Source: Acidobacteriaceae bacterium (GTDB taxonomy: Bacteria; Acidobacteriota; Terriglobia; Bryobacterales; Bryobacteraceae). Taken from it: a stretch of DNA of 47,994 nucleotides. The position numbers and the translations under genes are program-made. The stretch's first letter is position 1, and each line of letters begins with the position of its first letter. The DNA lies in NCBI GenBank assembly GCA_019240405.1, contig JAFAYL010000031.1, positions 1 through 47,994 on the forward strand. The letters are read 5' to 3'. Below the pieces are notes generated by a model. It was not told where the DNA came from, searched no databases, and worked only from the letters and a program-made list of their open reading frames with translations. Positions 34,236 to 43,214 of the stretch are shown piece by piece.

Positions 34236-35385
34236 AGCGACGGAAAGCCGCAAGGAGCTCATCGACAACATTCTTCATCGGCGCTAGCCGTAACTGATCG
34301 GGCCACATCTTACGGCACGCCTCATAGAAGGCTATACGCTCCAGGAGCACGCCAAAACGCGGAGCGCTTTGCAATTCCGCCATGAGATGCGCGAAATGTA
34401 TTCCGGTAATTCGCGCGATGTCGCGAACCCGGCGCTCAGATATTGCAGCCGTGTCCCGGTAATCAAGCCATAGGAGGCGCAAGCGACGGCGGGCGATAAA
34501 GAGATACTCCAGAAACTCACGGCGCTCGACCGGGACGCGCATAACCTTTTTTCCGCGGGATTGCCAGTAAGTCAACTCGCTGGACAAGCCGAACCGCGCT
34601 CTTCCCGCAAGGCGAGCGGAAGTGAAGACCCGAACCTTGTTGCTGTGCCGAAGGCGCACGTCGTGACGCATCAACGCCTGATACAAAGCAATGTCCTCGA
34701 GATAGCGCCGCGGCGGCATGCGGCCGATGCGTTTGTAAACACGCGGAGTGACGGCGAAGCTCGCGCCAAAATGCTGATGATGGCGCGGCCAAGGATCATG
34801 GGCCTGCGGATCTAAAGAATCTTCCACCCAAGCAACTAAGCGCCTATACAAATGATCGTAGCGTTGGATGGCGCGAGTTGCGGGATCGAGAAGGCACTCC
34901 TCACACGCAGGTATGACTATCCGGCCACCTACCGCTTCCGCGCCGCTCGTAAGTTCCTCACGGTTGCGCGAGATCCAGTTCGGCGCCACTTGGCTGTCCG
35001 AGTCTGTCGACAGAATCGGGCTATCATGTAGGTCGCGCGACTCCAATCGGCGGCAAGCTTCATCCATGAGCAGGCGGCGCACATAGCCGTTGTGGGAATG
35101 CGATTTCTTGAAATTTCTCTCGACAATGTGGAGCTGGAAGGTGGGATAAAGCCGCTTAAATTGCTCGGCCACTTGGCGAGAGCGGTCGCGAGTGTTGTTG
35201 ATCAGGAGAATTACTTCGTAACGCTCGTGTGCGATGGGTTCGCCAGAGTCTGTTTTCTGTTCCGCGAGCGCACGTAAAGCCGAAGGTAATAGCTCTTCCT
35301 CATCTTTCGCAGGAACACTAACGCAAACCTCCAGGCGTTCGCCTGGAGGCTCCGATACGAGCACGTCCCCAGAGCTTTTAGGCAT
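33985..35385 (-). CDS. Glycosyltransferase family 2-like protein
   Basis: A 466-residue protein. The GT-A domain starts VCVSVPAKDEEELLPSALRAL, with the nucleotide-sugar loop EVILLINNTRDRS and a DxD-type site in ILSTDSDSQVAPNW. PPRRYLEDIALYQAL is the acceptor-side block with the usual acidic residues. No membrane helices are seen, so it is likely cytoplasmic. Residues from about 384 onward are encoded opposite the methyltransferase gene and have no family features (a Ser/Ala-rich tail), suggesting the native stop was lost or the tail is read-through. The start overlaps the PIG-L stop by eight bases, so they form one operon. Confidence 0.82.
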   Translation of the reverse strand: MPKSSGDVLVSEPPGERLEVCVSVPAKDEEELLPSALRALAEQKTDSGEPIAHERYEVILLINNTRDRSRQVAEQFKRLYPTFQLHIVERNFKKSHSHNGYVRRLLMDEACRRLESRDLHDSPILSTDSDSQVAPNWISRNREELTSGAEAVGGRIVIPACEECLLDPATRAIQRYDHLYRRLVAWVEDSLDPQAHDPWPRHHQHFGASFAVTPRVYKRIGRMPPRRYLEDIALYQALMRHDVRLRHSNKVRVFTSARLAGRARFGLSSELTYWQSRGKKVMRVPVERREFLEYLFIARRRLRLLWLDYRDTAAISERRVRDIARITGIHFAHLMAELQSAPRFGVLLERIAFYEACRKMWPDQLRLAPMKNVVDELLAAFRRSTRLAAPKHQFDTDRYELVSSIPILAASAAVRVHHLPGAGSPAQLLTSEPATNGRPTQYASSSSRLTLQDLRVTSNNQLPTEP

Positions 35386-36148
35386 ACCGATCGCGAGTGA
35401 GAGCCCTCCAAGCTCGGCTGCGCTTAGGTACCCAAATGCGCTCGCCGCCGTGATAATTCACCGCAAACCCGGCGATTTCGGCTGCGTCAGCGCCACTGAT
35501 CTGCGATTTGTACTGCCTGATTACTTCACGCTTGCGCGATATCTGACTCTTGTGGCGCACGATAAACGGCTTGAGCGGCGCATTCGTGGTTTGTTCAATT
35601 TGGTGGATTGTCTCCCGGACCGAAGCAGTCGTGACCCAAGCTGCGTATGGAAGATCCTCGTAAAAGGCCAACTTATGAGGTGCAGAACTCTTGATGACAG
35701 CGGCGCGCACAATTAGATGATCGACATGATCTCCAAGCGCCAAAGGAGCCAGGACTAAAGCTCGCAGAAGAAAACGCTTAAAGCAGTTACTAAGCGCGTC
35801 TACTTCGGAATAAGTGCCAGCCGTGTTGCCTTCAGAAGCTTTACAAACGGAATCAACATTGATGCCGAGCCTTAAAGTCGCATCGAGCAAGTTGAGAGGC
35901 TGGACTTTGATTCGTTTGTCAATCAAATTGAAGACGCGCCGGTCCTCCCGGCGCCGGAGATAGGTAACGGCCGATCTTACCGCCTCGCGGCCAGTCTCAG
36001 AAAGATTCGCGCGAGGAGCATATTCGCTAACGGTGAAAACCGTGACCACGTTGACTTGAATCGGGAGAGAACACCATCTTGAAAGGCAAAGATAGAGGGA
36101 AAAGGGGACATCGTCGCGATGTGGCGAGACGATGGTCAGCTCACGCAT
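35378..36148 (-). CDS. PIG-L family N-acetyl-sugar deacetylase
   Basis: A 256-residue LmbE-like protein; ATG 36148 begins MRELTIVSPHRDDVPFS, directly at the first family motif, so the longer frame to 36265 is not used. The zinc and base residues of the usual HPDD motif are kept (His, Asp, Asp), though Pro is Arg and the usual Glu after it is Val. The second zinc site is LGDHVDHLIV (H-x-x-H). The family removes acetyl groups from GlcNAc-type sugars or from related substrates. With the GT2 and the NodS-like methyltransferase it could build a modified amino sugar, by inference. It lies 11 bases after the glf stop. Confidence 0.83.
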   Translation of the reverse strand: MRELTIVSPHRDDVPFSLYLCLSRWCSLPIQVNVVTVFTVSEYAPRANLSETGREAVRSAVTYLRRREDRRVFNLIDKRIKVQPLNLLDATLRLGINVDSVCKASEGNTAGTYSEVDALSNCFKRFLLRALVLAPLALGDHVDHLIVRAAVIKSSAPHKLAFYEDLPYAAWVTTASVRETIHQIEQTTNAPLKPFIVRHKSQISRKREVIRQYKSQISGADAAEIAGFAVNYHGGERIWVPKRSRAWRALTRDRYA

Positions 36149-36159
36149 GAACTCTGGTG

Positions 36160-37332
36160 CTAAATTCCGAGAGCGGGAACAGCGGAGATCCTTTGACCGA
36201 CCGACGCAGCAGCGGCTGCGGCTTTCGGGTATTCGAAACCGGGAGCAGCGGTTATCTGTTTGCACAGCGTTAAGGCTTGAGCCACAACCTGATCCATATT
36301 GTAGTAGCGGTAGGTGCCTAGCCGGCCTACAAAGTGCACGCCTTTCGTAACTGCTGCTACCGCCGCATACTGCTTGTAAAGCGCGGCGTTTTCAGGCGTG
36401 GGAACCGGGTAATAGGGATCTCCACTGCTTGATGGATGCTCGTATACAATACCTGTCCGGCGATGAACTTGTCCTGTCAAATGCTTGAACTCAGTTACAC
36501 GGGTGTACGCGTGCTCGTTTGGGTAATTTATCACAGCTACAGGCTGTAGATATTCAACATTGACGGTCTCGTGTTGAAAACGCAGAGAGCGGTAAGGCAG
36601 CTCACCATAACGAAAATCGAAATATTCATCAATGGGACCTGAGTATATCAATTCCGAGAATTCGATATCATGCACTACATCGCGATAATCTACGCCGAGC
36701 GCGATAGTAATGTTCGGATGGTCCAGCATATTCTGAAACAGGCGAGTGTAGCCGTGTTTCGGCATGACTTGAAAACGATCTGTGAAGTAGCGACCGTCTC
36801 GATTGGTTCGGACCGGGATTCGGGCAGTCACCTGCGCATCTAATTCGGAAGGATCTCTACCCCATTGCTTTCTCGTGTAATTGCGGAACATTTTTTCATA
36901 GAGATCGCGGCCAACCTTGCTCACGACCACGTCTTCTGAGGTTCGGATAGCAGATCGGGCTTCGGCGCGCGCAGCGAAGAACGTCTCTAGCTCTTCCGAT
37001 GTGAGATTCAGCCCGTACAGTAAGTTGACGGTATCTAAGTTGATTGGGATGGGGACGAGCTTTCCGTCTACGGAGGCGAGGACTCTATGCTCATACGGCC
37101 GCCATGCCGTGAAGTGAGATAGATACTGATAGACCTGTTCCGAGTTTGTGTGAAAGATGTGCGGGCCATAACGATGGACGAGGATTCCATCTTCGTTGTG
37201 ATGATCGTACGCATTACCGCCAATATGGTTGCGACGATCGACAATGAGAATCTTCTTGCCAAAGCCGCGCGCGAGGCGCTCTGACACGACGCTTCCGGCA
37301 AATCCGGCGCCAACGACCAAGTAATCAAACAT
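36160..37332 (-). CDS. glf: UDP-galactopyranose mutase
   Basis: A 390-residue flavoenzyme that converts UDP-galactopyranose to UDP-galactofuranose. The FAD motif is DYLVVGAGFAGSVVSERLA, then the family blocks GGNAYDHH, GPHIFHTN, PIPINLDTVN, RKQWGRDPSEL, RIPVRTNRDGRYFTDRFQ, YSGPIDEYFDFRYGELPYRSLRF and HFVGRLGTYRYYNMDQVV. Galactofuranose goes into bacterial O-antigens, capsules and exopolysaccharides but not into mammalian glycans. Its start overlaps by eight bases the end of the GH/GT fusion gene. Presence here implies that the glycan built by this operon contains galactofuranose. Confidence 0.96.
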   Translation of the reverse strand: MFDYLVVGAGFAGSVVSERLARGFGKKILIVDRRNHIGGNAYDHHNEDGILVHRYGPHIFHTNSEQVYQYLSHFTAWRPYEHRVLASVDGKLVPIPINLDTVNLLYGLNLTSEELETFFAARAEARSAIRTSEDVVVSKVGRDLYEKMFRNYTRKQWGRDPSELDAQVTARIPVRTNRDGRYFTDRFQVMPKHGYTRLFQNMLDHPNITIALGVDYRDVVHDIEFSELIYSGPIDEYFDFRYGELPYRSLRFQHETVNVEYLQPVAVINYPNEHAYTRVTEFKHLTGQVHRRTGIVYEHPSSSGDPYYPVPTPENAALYKQYAAVAAVTKGVHFVGRLGTYRYYNMDQVVAQALTLCKQITAAPGFEYPKAAAAAASVGQRISAVPALGI

Positions 37333-39658
37333 GCGTGGCGCCTTCTGTTGAGACGATCACATTGGGGGAGGGCCGCCGAATCGGTTGAGCACCGGCGGGC
37401 GCACAGCGTTTCAGAAGAAGCGTATTGTCAATCAGCTCGCTCATGCGATTCCATGTTTTGTCCCACGATGATTGTGAGAGAAACTGATCGACTTTCGCCC
37501 GGAAGTCAGCACGGAGAGGGCTCTGCAGCAGAGTTTCAACCGATCTGATAAACTCGCTGACTCCGTTGGCAATGGAGACAAGCCCCAGCTCGCCATACGG
37601 CCTTACCACATCCCGTATGGACGTCGAGACCACCGGAAGACCGGCTGCGAGATACTCGGGAGTTTTTGTGGGGCTGATAAAGCGCGTCGATTCGTTTAGA
37701 GCGAAGGGGAGCATAGCGACGTCCCAGCCTGACAGATATTCGGGTAAGTCTGTGTACTGTTTCATGCCGAGATAGTGAATATTGGCAGCTCTGGGCAAGG
37801 AAGCCTCATCAACCTTGACTACCGGACCGAGTAGGATAATTTGCCAATCCGGTTTTTCTGCAGCTAACGCTCTTAGTAAGTCAATATCCATCCGCTCATC
37901 GATCACGCCCGCGTAACCTAGGCGGGGACGGGGCAAATGAGACTGGTCTGCAGGCTCGATTTCGATGGCGTGAGCACGGGCAAAATGGGCTACATCTACG
38001 CTGCTGGAAAAAAGATGCACGCAAGGGTGCTGCCTGCGTTTGGATTCAAACAAGCTCGCCCCCCCGGTAAACACTAAGTCGGCGTGACGAAAGAGCGTTT
38101 CTTCGTTAAAGCGCATCGATGGAGGAGCGCCAACAAAGGCCGAAAGCTCATCCATGCAGTCGTAAATCGTAACTGCAGGGTTTAAATCCACCGCAAACTC
38201 GCGAGCCATTGGCGTGTAATACCAGGCGATGTAATCGACGATTTGGTTATTTTGGATGAGCGCATGGAGAAGACTTCGCTGAAGCTCCACGATTCGCTGG
38301 GGGCTTAAGCCGTGAGGCAGCACAGGTGTGTGGACACGCACTCCCGTTCTGGGGCAAACGGTAGATTTTAAGTGAGGCTCGACATTTTCGAAAACGGGTT
38401 CTTCGAGAAAGAAGACTCTCCGATTCCTTGCGAAACGGCTCATTAAATGCTGAGGACGCTGAAATACAAATCCCCAACGAAGATGGGATAGACAGACCAG
38501 GTCAAGGTTGTTACGGCTCATAATCGATTCGTCTTTCCAGGCAGGCAGTTTAGGTTGTTGCTCGAGAATTGCTTGGGCTAGAGGCCAGTAGAGATGGCGA
38601 TCGCCGGACGAGGGATCGGCATAGTCAAACAAACCATTGTGGCAATGGCGATCATTTTCCCAACCGGGGTGATTCAATATCGGGTAAAGGCATAGTCCTT
38701 GTACTGGGATACCTAGCTTCAGCGCCGCGCGAACTTCGTCGCAGATGTGAACGAACCACTCAGCGCGGTTTCCATCTTCAGTGCCGGTTTCAGATACGAA
38801 GATAGGTTTGCGATAGCGGCTCCAGACTTCTTGGATGATTTTGTGAAGAGGACGATACTCTGGATCACAACCAGTAAGAGTTGCTCCATTGTGTACCCAC
38901 TCATTCTGCGCGTAGAAGTTGACGCCGATAATATCGAGGTATTCAGGTTTACCTCCTAATTCAGGAGCCATTCTGCCGCATAACATATCCCAAGCTTGAA
39001 ATTGAGACAGCCGGTAATTCTCTGCTTCTATTTCATCTCCCGGGACGGTCGGATTTCCGATAATGTGAATTACAGGTTCGGGAGCAATTAGTCGCGCACT
39101 TGGTAATTCACTAAGAATGATTTTACTAGCCGATACAGCAGCTCGAATAAGATTGTGTTTCAATTCAGAGCCGCGGCCAATAGCACAGGGATAAATGCCG
39201 CCTTTATCTCCGGCTGCCCAGGAGAGAAAAGAAATCTCATTTACCGGAGCGAACATATTGCAGCGATAACCGCGCTTTTTCAAAAAGTGAATTAGCGCGC
39301 CGACAAACTCAGCGAACCGCCCTGCAAAATCCAGGCTGAAGATATCGACATCATCGGGCCAGCCGAAATGTAGCAAATCGAGCAAAATCTCGGTCCCGGT
39401 TTCTTCCGCGGCGTCAAGGATAACCGATGCGGAATCAAAGTTGTAGCGGCCGCGCGAACCCTCGATTAGATGCCATCGAGTACCGACGCGAACGGTTCGA
39501 ATTCCTAACGCCTGAAGGCGCTTATAGTCCTCACGTGCGAAACAATCGTGCTGAGTGGAAGCGAGAAGATCGAGTCTCCGGCCGGTTTTCAACTTGTGCG
39601 TAGAACACTCGAAACCTGCCTGAAGAAAGCTTCGAAAAATAGGATAAGTTGTTGACAA
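37325..39658 (-). CDS. Fusion of a clan GH-A glycosidase-like domain with a glycosyltransferase
   Basis: A 777-residue two-part protein starting at TTG 39658 with AAGGA before it. Residues about 1-370 are a TIM barrel like GH1/GH5: HDCFAREDYKRLQALGIRTVRVG, the acid/base Glu141 in MFAPVNEISF, GVNFYAQNEW and the nucleophile Glu290 in PIFVSETGTED. Residues about 384-750 form a GT-B glycosyltransferase: LVCLSHLRWGFVFQRPQHLMSR, DCMDELSAF, GYAGVIDERMD, WQIILLGPV and FISPTKTPEYLAAGLPVVST. An internal ATG at 38521 (Met380) sits at the junction and could start a separate GT. No signal peptide is seen, so the whole protein is expected in the cytoplasm, odd for a glycosidase. First gene of the glf operon. 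Confidence 0.82.
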   Translation of the reverse strand: MSTTYPIFRSFLQAGFECSTHKLKTGRRLDLLASTQHDCFAREDYKRLQALGIRTVRVGTRWHLIEGSRGRYNFDSASVILDAAEETGTEILLDLLHFGWPDDVDIFSLDFAGRFAEFVGALIHFLKKRGYRCNMFAPVNEISFLSWAAGDKGGIYPCAIGRGSELKHNLIRAAVSASKIILSELPSARLIAPEPVIHIIGNPTVPGDEIEAENYRLSQFQAWDMLCGRMAPELGGKPEYLDIIGVNFYAQNEWVHNGATLTGCDPEYRPLHKIIQEVWSRYRKPIFVSETGTEDGNRAEWFVHICDEVRAALKLGIPVQGLCLYPILNHPGWENDRHCHNGLFDYADPSSGDRHLYWPLAQAILEQQPKLPAWKDESIMSRNNLDLVCLSHLRWGFVFQRPQHLMSRFARNRRVFFLEEPVFENVEPHLKSTVCPRTGVRVHTPVLPHGLSPQRIVELQRSLLHALIQNNQIVDYIAWYYTPMAREFAVDLNPAVTIYDCMDELSAFVGAPPSMRFNEETLFRHADLVFTGGASLFESKRRQHPCVHLFSSSVDVAHFARAHAIEIEPADQSHLPRPRLGYAGVIDERMDIDLLRALAAEKPDWQIILLGPVVKVDEASLPRAANIHYLGMKQYTDLPEYLSGWDVAMLPFALNESTRFISPTKTPEYLAAGLPVVSTSIRDVVRPYGELGLVSIANGVSEFIRSVETLLQSPLRADFRAKVDQFLSQSSWDKTWNRMSELIDNTLLLKRCAPAGAQPIRRPSPNVIVSTEGATHV

Positions 39659-39803
39659 TACCGATCCTTAGTCTCCGAATCTGGAGAAGAGTACACATCA
39701 GACGCGCAGGCGAAGTGCGGCTAATGGCCTGCGCTTTATAGATTTGATTGCTTAATTTGTGTTACAAAAGCCCGTATTTTAACGGGTTAGTTTGGCGCAC
39801 TTA

Positions 39804-40853
39804 TCATTCGTTTAGTTGCAGTGCAGCAGATTTTCCAAGCGCAGTCAGCGCCTGGAATACTCGATTGAATCTGTTGTTCAGTATCTTACCAGATAGGGCG
39901 ACTTTCTCCCCATTGGGCGCGGGCAAGAGATATTGGCTGGTGGCGCTGAAAACCCTTTGCGTCGTCTCTGGGAAGAGCGCTTCGGCGCGCATCAAGAATT
40001 TGGCGGGTAGCGAGATTGTGCAGGTGTGCCGATTTGTTTCGAGCGCGTTGACTATGCAACGCGCCGCGTAACTGGCAGCTACGGAGAAACCCGGAAGATT
40101 CCCGAGTAGGCCAAACCATGCGAATTCACGTTCGGCTGATCCTTTGAATTGAGCATTCAGATAAGAACCGGTCCTCATCAGCCCGGGAATTGCGGTCAGG
40201 ACATGAATGCCTTGCGATTTGACCTCCGCACCTAGGCCGTTCGAGAATCCGACGAAAGCGTATTTAGCGCAGCAGTATGGAAGCAGATGAGGCACGCTAA
40301 CACGACCACCAATGGAAGTGATGTTGACAATGCTTCCGCTGCGCTGCTGCTTCATGAGCGGCAGCACAGCAAAGCTAAGATTGACGGGCGCCCAGAACAT
40401 GACGTTCATGGCGCGCTCGAAATCGGAGTGATCAAAACTCTCGAACGGCGCAGCGATAATGTGGCCAGCGTTGTTGACGAGCACATCGATTCTTCCATAG
40501 CGATCCAACACATTCCCCACGAGCGGCGATATCTGCGACTCATCGCTGATATCGCATGGAAAAACCGCAGCTTCGATACCGCGCGCGGCAAGACGGTTGC
40601 GCGCCTCTTCGAGCTCTTGCTGATCTCGCGCGCAAAGAGCCAAGCGAGCACCTCGATTTCCCAACTCGAAGCCGAGGCACAAGCCAAGGCCGCGGGAACC
40701 ACCGGTGATCAAGACAATCTTGTCGCGCAGGTCCAGCTTCGACACAGAGAGCTTTCGGACTATTTTGCCCGTAAGAAATAAACCGGCGGCAGAGGCGGTG
40801 CCGAGCATGAGCCAATCAAGAGGACCGCGTGAGTTACGCACAAAAAGTTTCAT
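39804..40853 (-). CDS. Short-chain dehydrogenase/reductase, membrane-anchored
   Basis: A 349-residue SDR. An N-terminal helix (LDWLMLGTASAAGLFLTG) precedes the fold. The cofactor motif is TGGSRGLG (residues 50-57), then NNAG at 127-130 and the catalytic triad Ser180, Tyr193 and Lys197 (YCCAK). The 60 or so residues after the SDR core form an extra region (about 250-349). Members with this layout act on lipids, steroids or quinones, but the substrate cannot be told. It is transcribed toward the glf operon with a 145-base gap and may have its own promoter. Confidence 0.86.
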   Translation of the reverse strand: MKLFVRNSRGPLDWLMLGTASAAGLFLTGKIVRKLSVSKLDLRDKIVLITGGSRGLGLCLGFELGNRGARLALCARDQQELEEARNRLAARGIEAAVFPCDISDESQISPLVGNVLDRYGRIDVLVNNAGHIIAAPFESFDHSDFERAMNVMFWAPVNLSFAVLPLMKQQRSGSIVNITSIGGRVSVPHLLPYCCAKYAFVGFSNGLGAEVKSQGIHVLTAIPGLMRTGSYLNAQFKGSAEREFAWFGLLGNLPGFSVAASYAARCIVNALETNRHTCTISLPAKFLMRAEALFPETTQRVFSATSQYLLPAPNGEKVALSGKILNNRFNRVFQALTALGKSAALQLNE

Positions 40854-40958
40854 TGTCAGAGCTTCGAACGGCGGTTACAGCTTAGCGATTATACGCTCTC
40901 AAAAGCAATACGATGATCTTCGATGATATTCTGAGAGACGTTTGGCGAGCGCGTTTAC

Positions 40959-41034
40959 GGGCCGGTAGCTCAGTTGGTAGAGCATCGCACTTTTAATGCG
41001 GTGGTCGCGGGTTCGATTCCCGCCCGGCTCACCA
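40959..41034 (+). tRNA. tRNA-Lys (TTT)
   Basis: A 76-base tRNA: acceptor GGGCCGG pairing with CCGGCTC (one G-T pair), D arm AGCTCAGTTGGTAGAGC, anticodon stem around loop CTTTTAA with anticodon TTT, and T arm GCGGGTTCGATTCCCGC. The 3' CCA is encoded. Confidence 0.97.
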
Positions 41035-41425
41035 ATCGTCGTTCATTTCAACAGCAATTTGTTGCATTTTACGCTGCCTGACGGTCGCGGTTCGCTGTGG
41101 GACTGGGCGAGGAGGATAACCGCCTCTTATGGCAACCATCCGTGCGAGAATATAATTACTTTCTGCTACTTAGGTTTTTAAAGAAGAACGCCAAAAGGCG
41201 CCTATAAAAAGAGGGGCTTGTGTAAAAACACAAGCCCGCAAAAAGGTAAAGGAACGTTTGTACCCATTTGACGCACATTTAGGGGAATTACACAAGTATT
41301 TTTAAAACGGCCGGATAAGAAATTACAAATAATTTAGAGGATTTAACGTGCCAGCCCCTAAATGGGCAAAAGCACGCCGCTTCCCTTCATAGTTGCAGGC
41401 AACAATATAAAGAGAACTAATCGGA
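41035..41425. other. Intergenic stretch with one strong hairpin
   Basis: About 390 bases between tRNA-Lys and the OmpA-like gene. I see no protein gene. It contains the hairpin terminator at 41206-41237 (annotated separately) and a minor GCC-AAAA-GGC repeat near 41190. The rest is AT-rich compared with its surroundings. Confidence 0.55.
41206..41237 (-). terminator. Rho-independent terminator of the OmpA-like gene
   Basis: A perfect 10-bp stem (GGGCTTGTGT at 41214-41223 and ACACAAGCCC at 41228-41237) with a 4-base loop. Read on the minus strand it is followed after three bases by TTTTT, the correct side for the gene ending at 41426, about 190 bases upstream. Confidence 0.85.
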
Positions 41426-43039
41426 TCACTGCTGCTGCGGGTTATTCGGAGGGGCGGGTGTCTGGCCCTCTGCGGGCGGAACTCCGATTTTTACTCCGAT
41501 GACCTCACCCGAAACGACGAGCTCGACACGGCGATTCAGCGCCCGGCCTGTGGGAGTGTCGTTGGAAGCTACAGGATAATTCTTGCCGTAGCCGACCGAT
41601 GTAATGGTCTGAGGATTGATTCCCTGACCAATCAAGAATTCGCGAACAGTGTCGGCGCGCTGCTCTGAAAGCCGCTGATTGAATTCGTCGGTACCAGTGC
41701 TGTCTGTATAGCCTTCGACTTGCAGATTGAGACCGGGATGTGAGATTACGATGCCGGAGATCTTGGCAAGTTTCTCGCGAGCGCCAGATTTCAGGGTGTA
41801 TTTGCCAGTATCGAATAGGACATCGCTCATGTTCACCACCAGCCCGCGAGCAGTCTCCCGAGTTTGCAAGACAGCATTAAATTGCTGGAGTAATTGCTCC
41901 CTGAGGGCGTTCTTTTCGGCTTCAGCTTGTTGGCGAAGGCGCTCTGCATCCGCGGCGGCCTGCTGAGCTTTTTGCGCCTCAGCGTCTGCCTGAGCACGAG
42001 CCGCATCGGCTTCGGCTTTTGCCTTTTCAGCAGCTTCTCTCTGCGCGGCCTCTTGTTGCGCTTGTTGTGCAGCGGCCTGGGCCTGCTGCTCGGCAGCCGC
42101 ACGTTGTTGCGCTTCTTCTTCGGCCTGTTTCTGCGCAGCGGCCTGGCGCGCCGCGGCTTGTTGGCGCTCTTGTTCAAGAGCTAATTGCTGCTGACGGCGC
42201 AAGGCGATGATCCGCGCATCTTCGGCCTTCTGCACGGCTTCTTTGGCAGTCATGGTGGCTGGTCTCCACTGCTTCCGCGCCTCATAATCCTGGGCTTGAT
42301 TCAGAAGATTTACCGCGTCCTGAAAGGTATCTCCTCCATACTGATCCGCCTTGGCGTAGCGAGCAATCTGAACCGCGTTCTGCGCCTCGTAGAGCTCGAG
42401 CGGACTCTTCTTGCTTGAATCGAGGATGATGGGGTGCAACTGCGAAGCCGGAACCTGGTAGGTGTATTCGCCGCGGGCAAGCAACTCGTATTTGGCGTCT
42501 ACGTATTCGACTTTGCCCATGGTGTCCTCACGAACAACGTTTTCCATGACGACGACATCGCTCGGCTGGTTCACGGCGAAATACGGTTCCGCGGTAATGA
42601 TTAGTCCGAACGACTGAAGCTCGGTAGTAAAGCTCCCGCTAAACTTGCCGCCCGAGTCGAGAACCACCTCGCCTAAATTCGCCGCATGGCCGTCGGGTGT
42701 GATCGCCCAAAGGACATACGTCAAGAACTCTGAACCAAAGTTCGTGGGCGAAGGGAGATCTTTGACATCTATTTTAGCTTCTGTGCGACCTAAGCGGCCG
42801 TTGACCTCGGCAGTTCCCTTGGCCGTAGGAGCTATCGACGTACCACGAAAATCGATCTTCGTCCAGCCGCTACGGTTGCGATAGCTGACCGCCTGTACAG
42901 AATGTGAGACCACCTGCACGCGGAATATTGGATTTTGGCCTGTTGAGGGGGCCTGCTGGGTATTCTGAGTCGGATTCGGTTCTTGCCCCAGGAGCATCGC
43001 CGGGAATAAGGCTAGAAGGCTAATGGTAAGAGCTTTCAT
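41426..43039 (-). CDS. OmpA-family protein with long Ala/Gln coiled coil
   Basis: A 537-residue envelope protein. ATG 43039 is chosen because it opens a signal peptide (MKALTISLLALFPAMLLGQ); the frame is open 95 codons further. Residues to about 260 include TEVNGRLGRTEAKIDVKDLP-like strands and a region with YTYQVPASQLHPIIL. Then comes about 120 residues of heptad-like Ala/Gln/Glu/Lys repeats, a strong coiled coil. The C-terminal OmpA domain has VLFDTGKYTLKSGAREKLAKI, the peptidoglycan-binding VEGYTDSTGTDEFNQRLSEQRADTV, and SVGYGKNYPVASNDTPTGRALNRRVELVV. It would link the outer envelope to peptidoglycan. Confidence 0.88.
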   Translation of the reverse strand: MKALTISLLALFPAMLLGQEPNPTQNTQQAPSTGQNPIFRVQVVSHSVQAVSYRNRSGWTKIDFRGTSIAPTAKGTAEVNGRLGRTEAKIDVKDLPSPTNFGSEFLTYVLWAITPDGHAANLGEVVLDSGGKFSGSFTTELQSFGLIITAEPYFAVNQPSDVVVMENVVREDTMGKVEYVDAKYELLARGEYTYQVPASQLHPIILDSSKKSPLELYEAQNAVQIARYAKADQYGGDTFQDAVNLLNQAQDYEARKQWRPATMTAKEAVQKAEDARIIALRRQQQLALEQERQQAAARQAAAQKQAEEEAQQRAAAEQQAQAAAQQAQQEAAQREAAEKAKAEADAARAQADAEAQKAQQAAADAERLRQQAEAEKNALREQLLQQFNAVLQTRETARGLVVNMSDVLFDTGKYTLKSGAREKLAKISGIVISHPGLNLQVEGYTDSTGTDEFNQRLSEQRADTVREFLIGQGINPQTITSVGYGKNYPVASNDTPTGRALNRRVELVVSGEVIGVKIGVPPAEGQTPAPPNNPQQQ

Positions 43040-43214
43040 AACCGAAAGAAAAGAGCACGGCGTTTGCCAATTAGTAAGTGCTGCAATTTGTTCGAATAAT
43101 ACACATGCAACCGGAAACCGTATCAGGTAGTATTTGCAGGTTTGGTGCGGATTTTCAGGTATTCCGAGGCGTAATGTGGGGCGGCGAACACCAGGTTGCG
43201 GATAAGATCGTAAT

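Noticed and set aside
41214-41237. The hairpin as a terminator for tRNA-Lys
   Set aside because: It is 180 bases from the tRNA and on the plus strand has no T-tract; the T run is on the minus side, matching the OmpA-like gene.
41894-42184. Leu/Arg-rich plus-strand frames opposite the OmpA coiled coil
   Set aside because: They arise from the repetitive Ala/Gln/Glu codons of the coiled coil read backwards.
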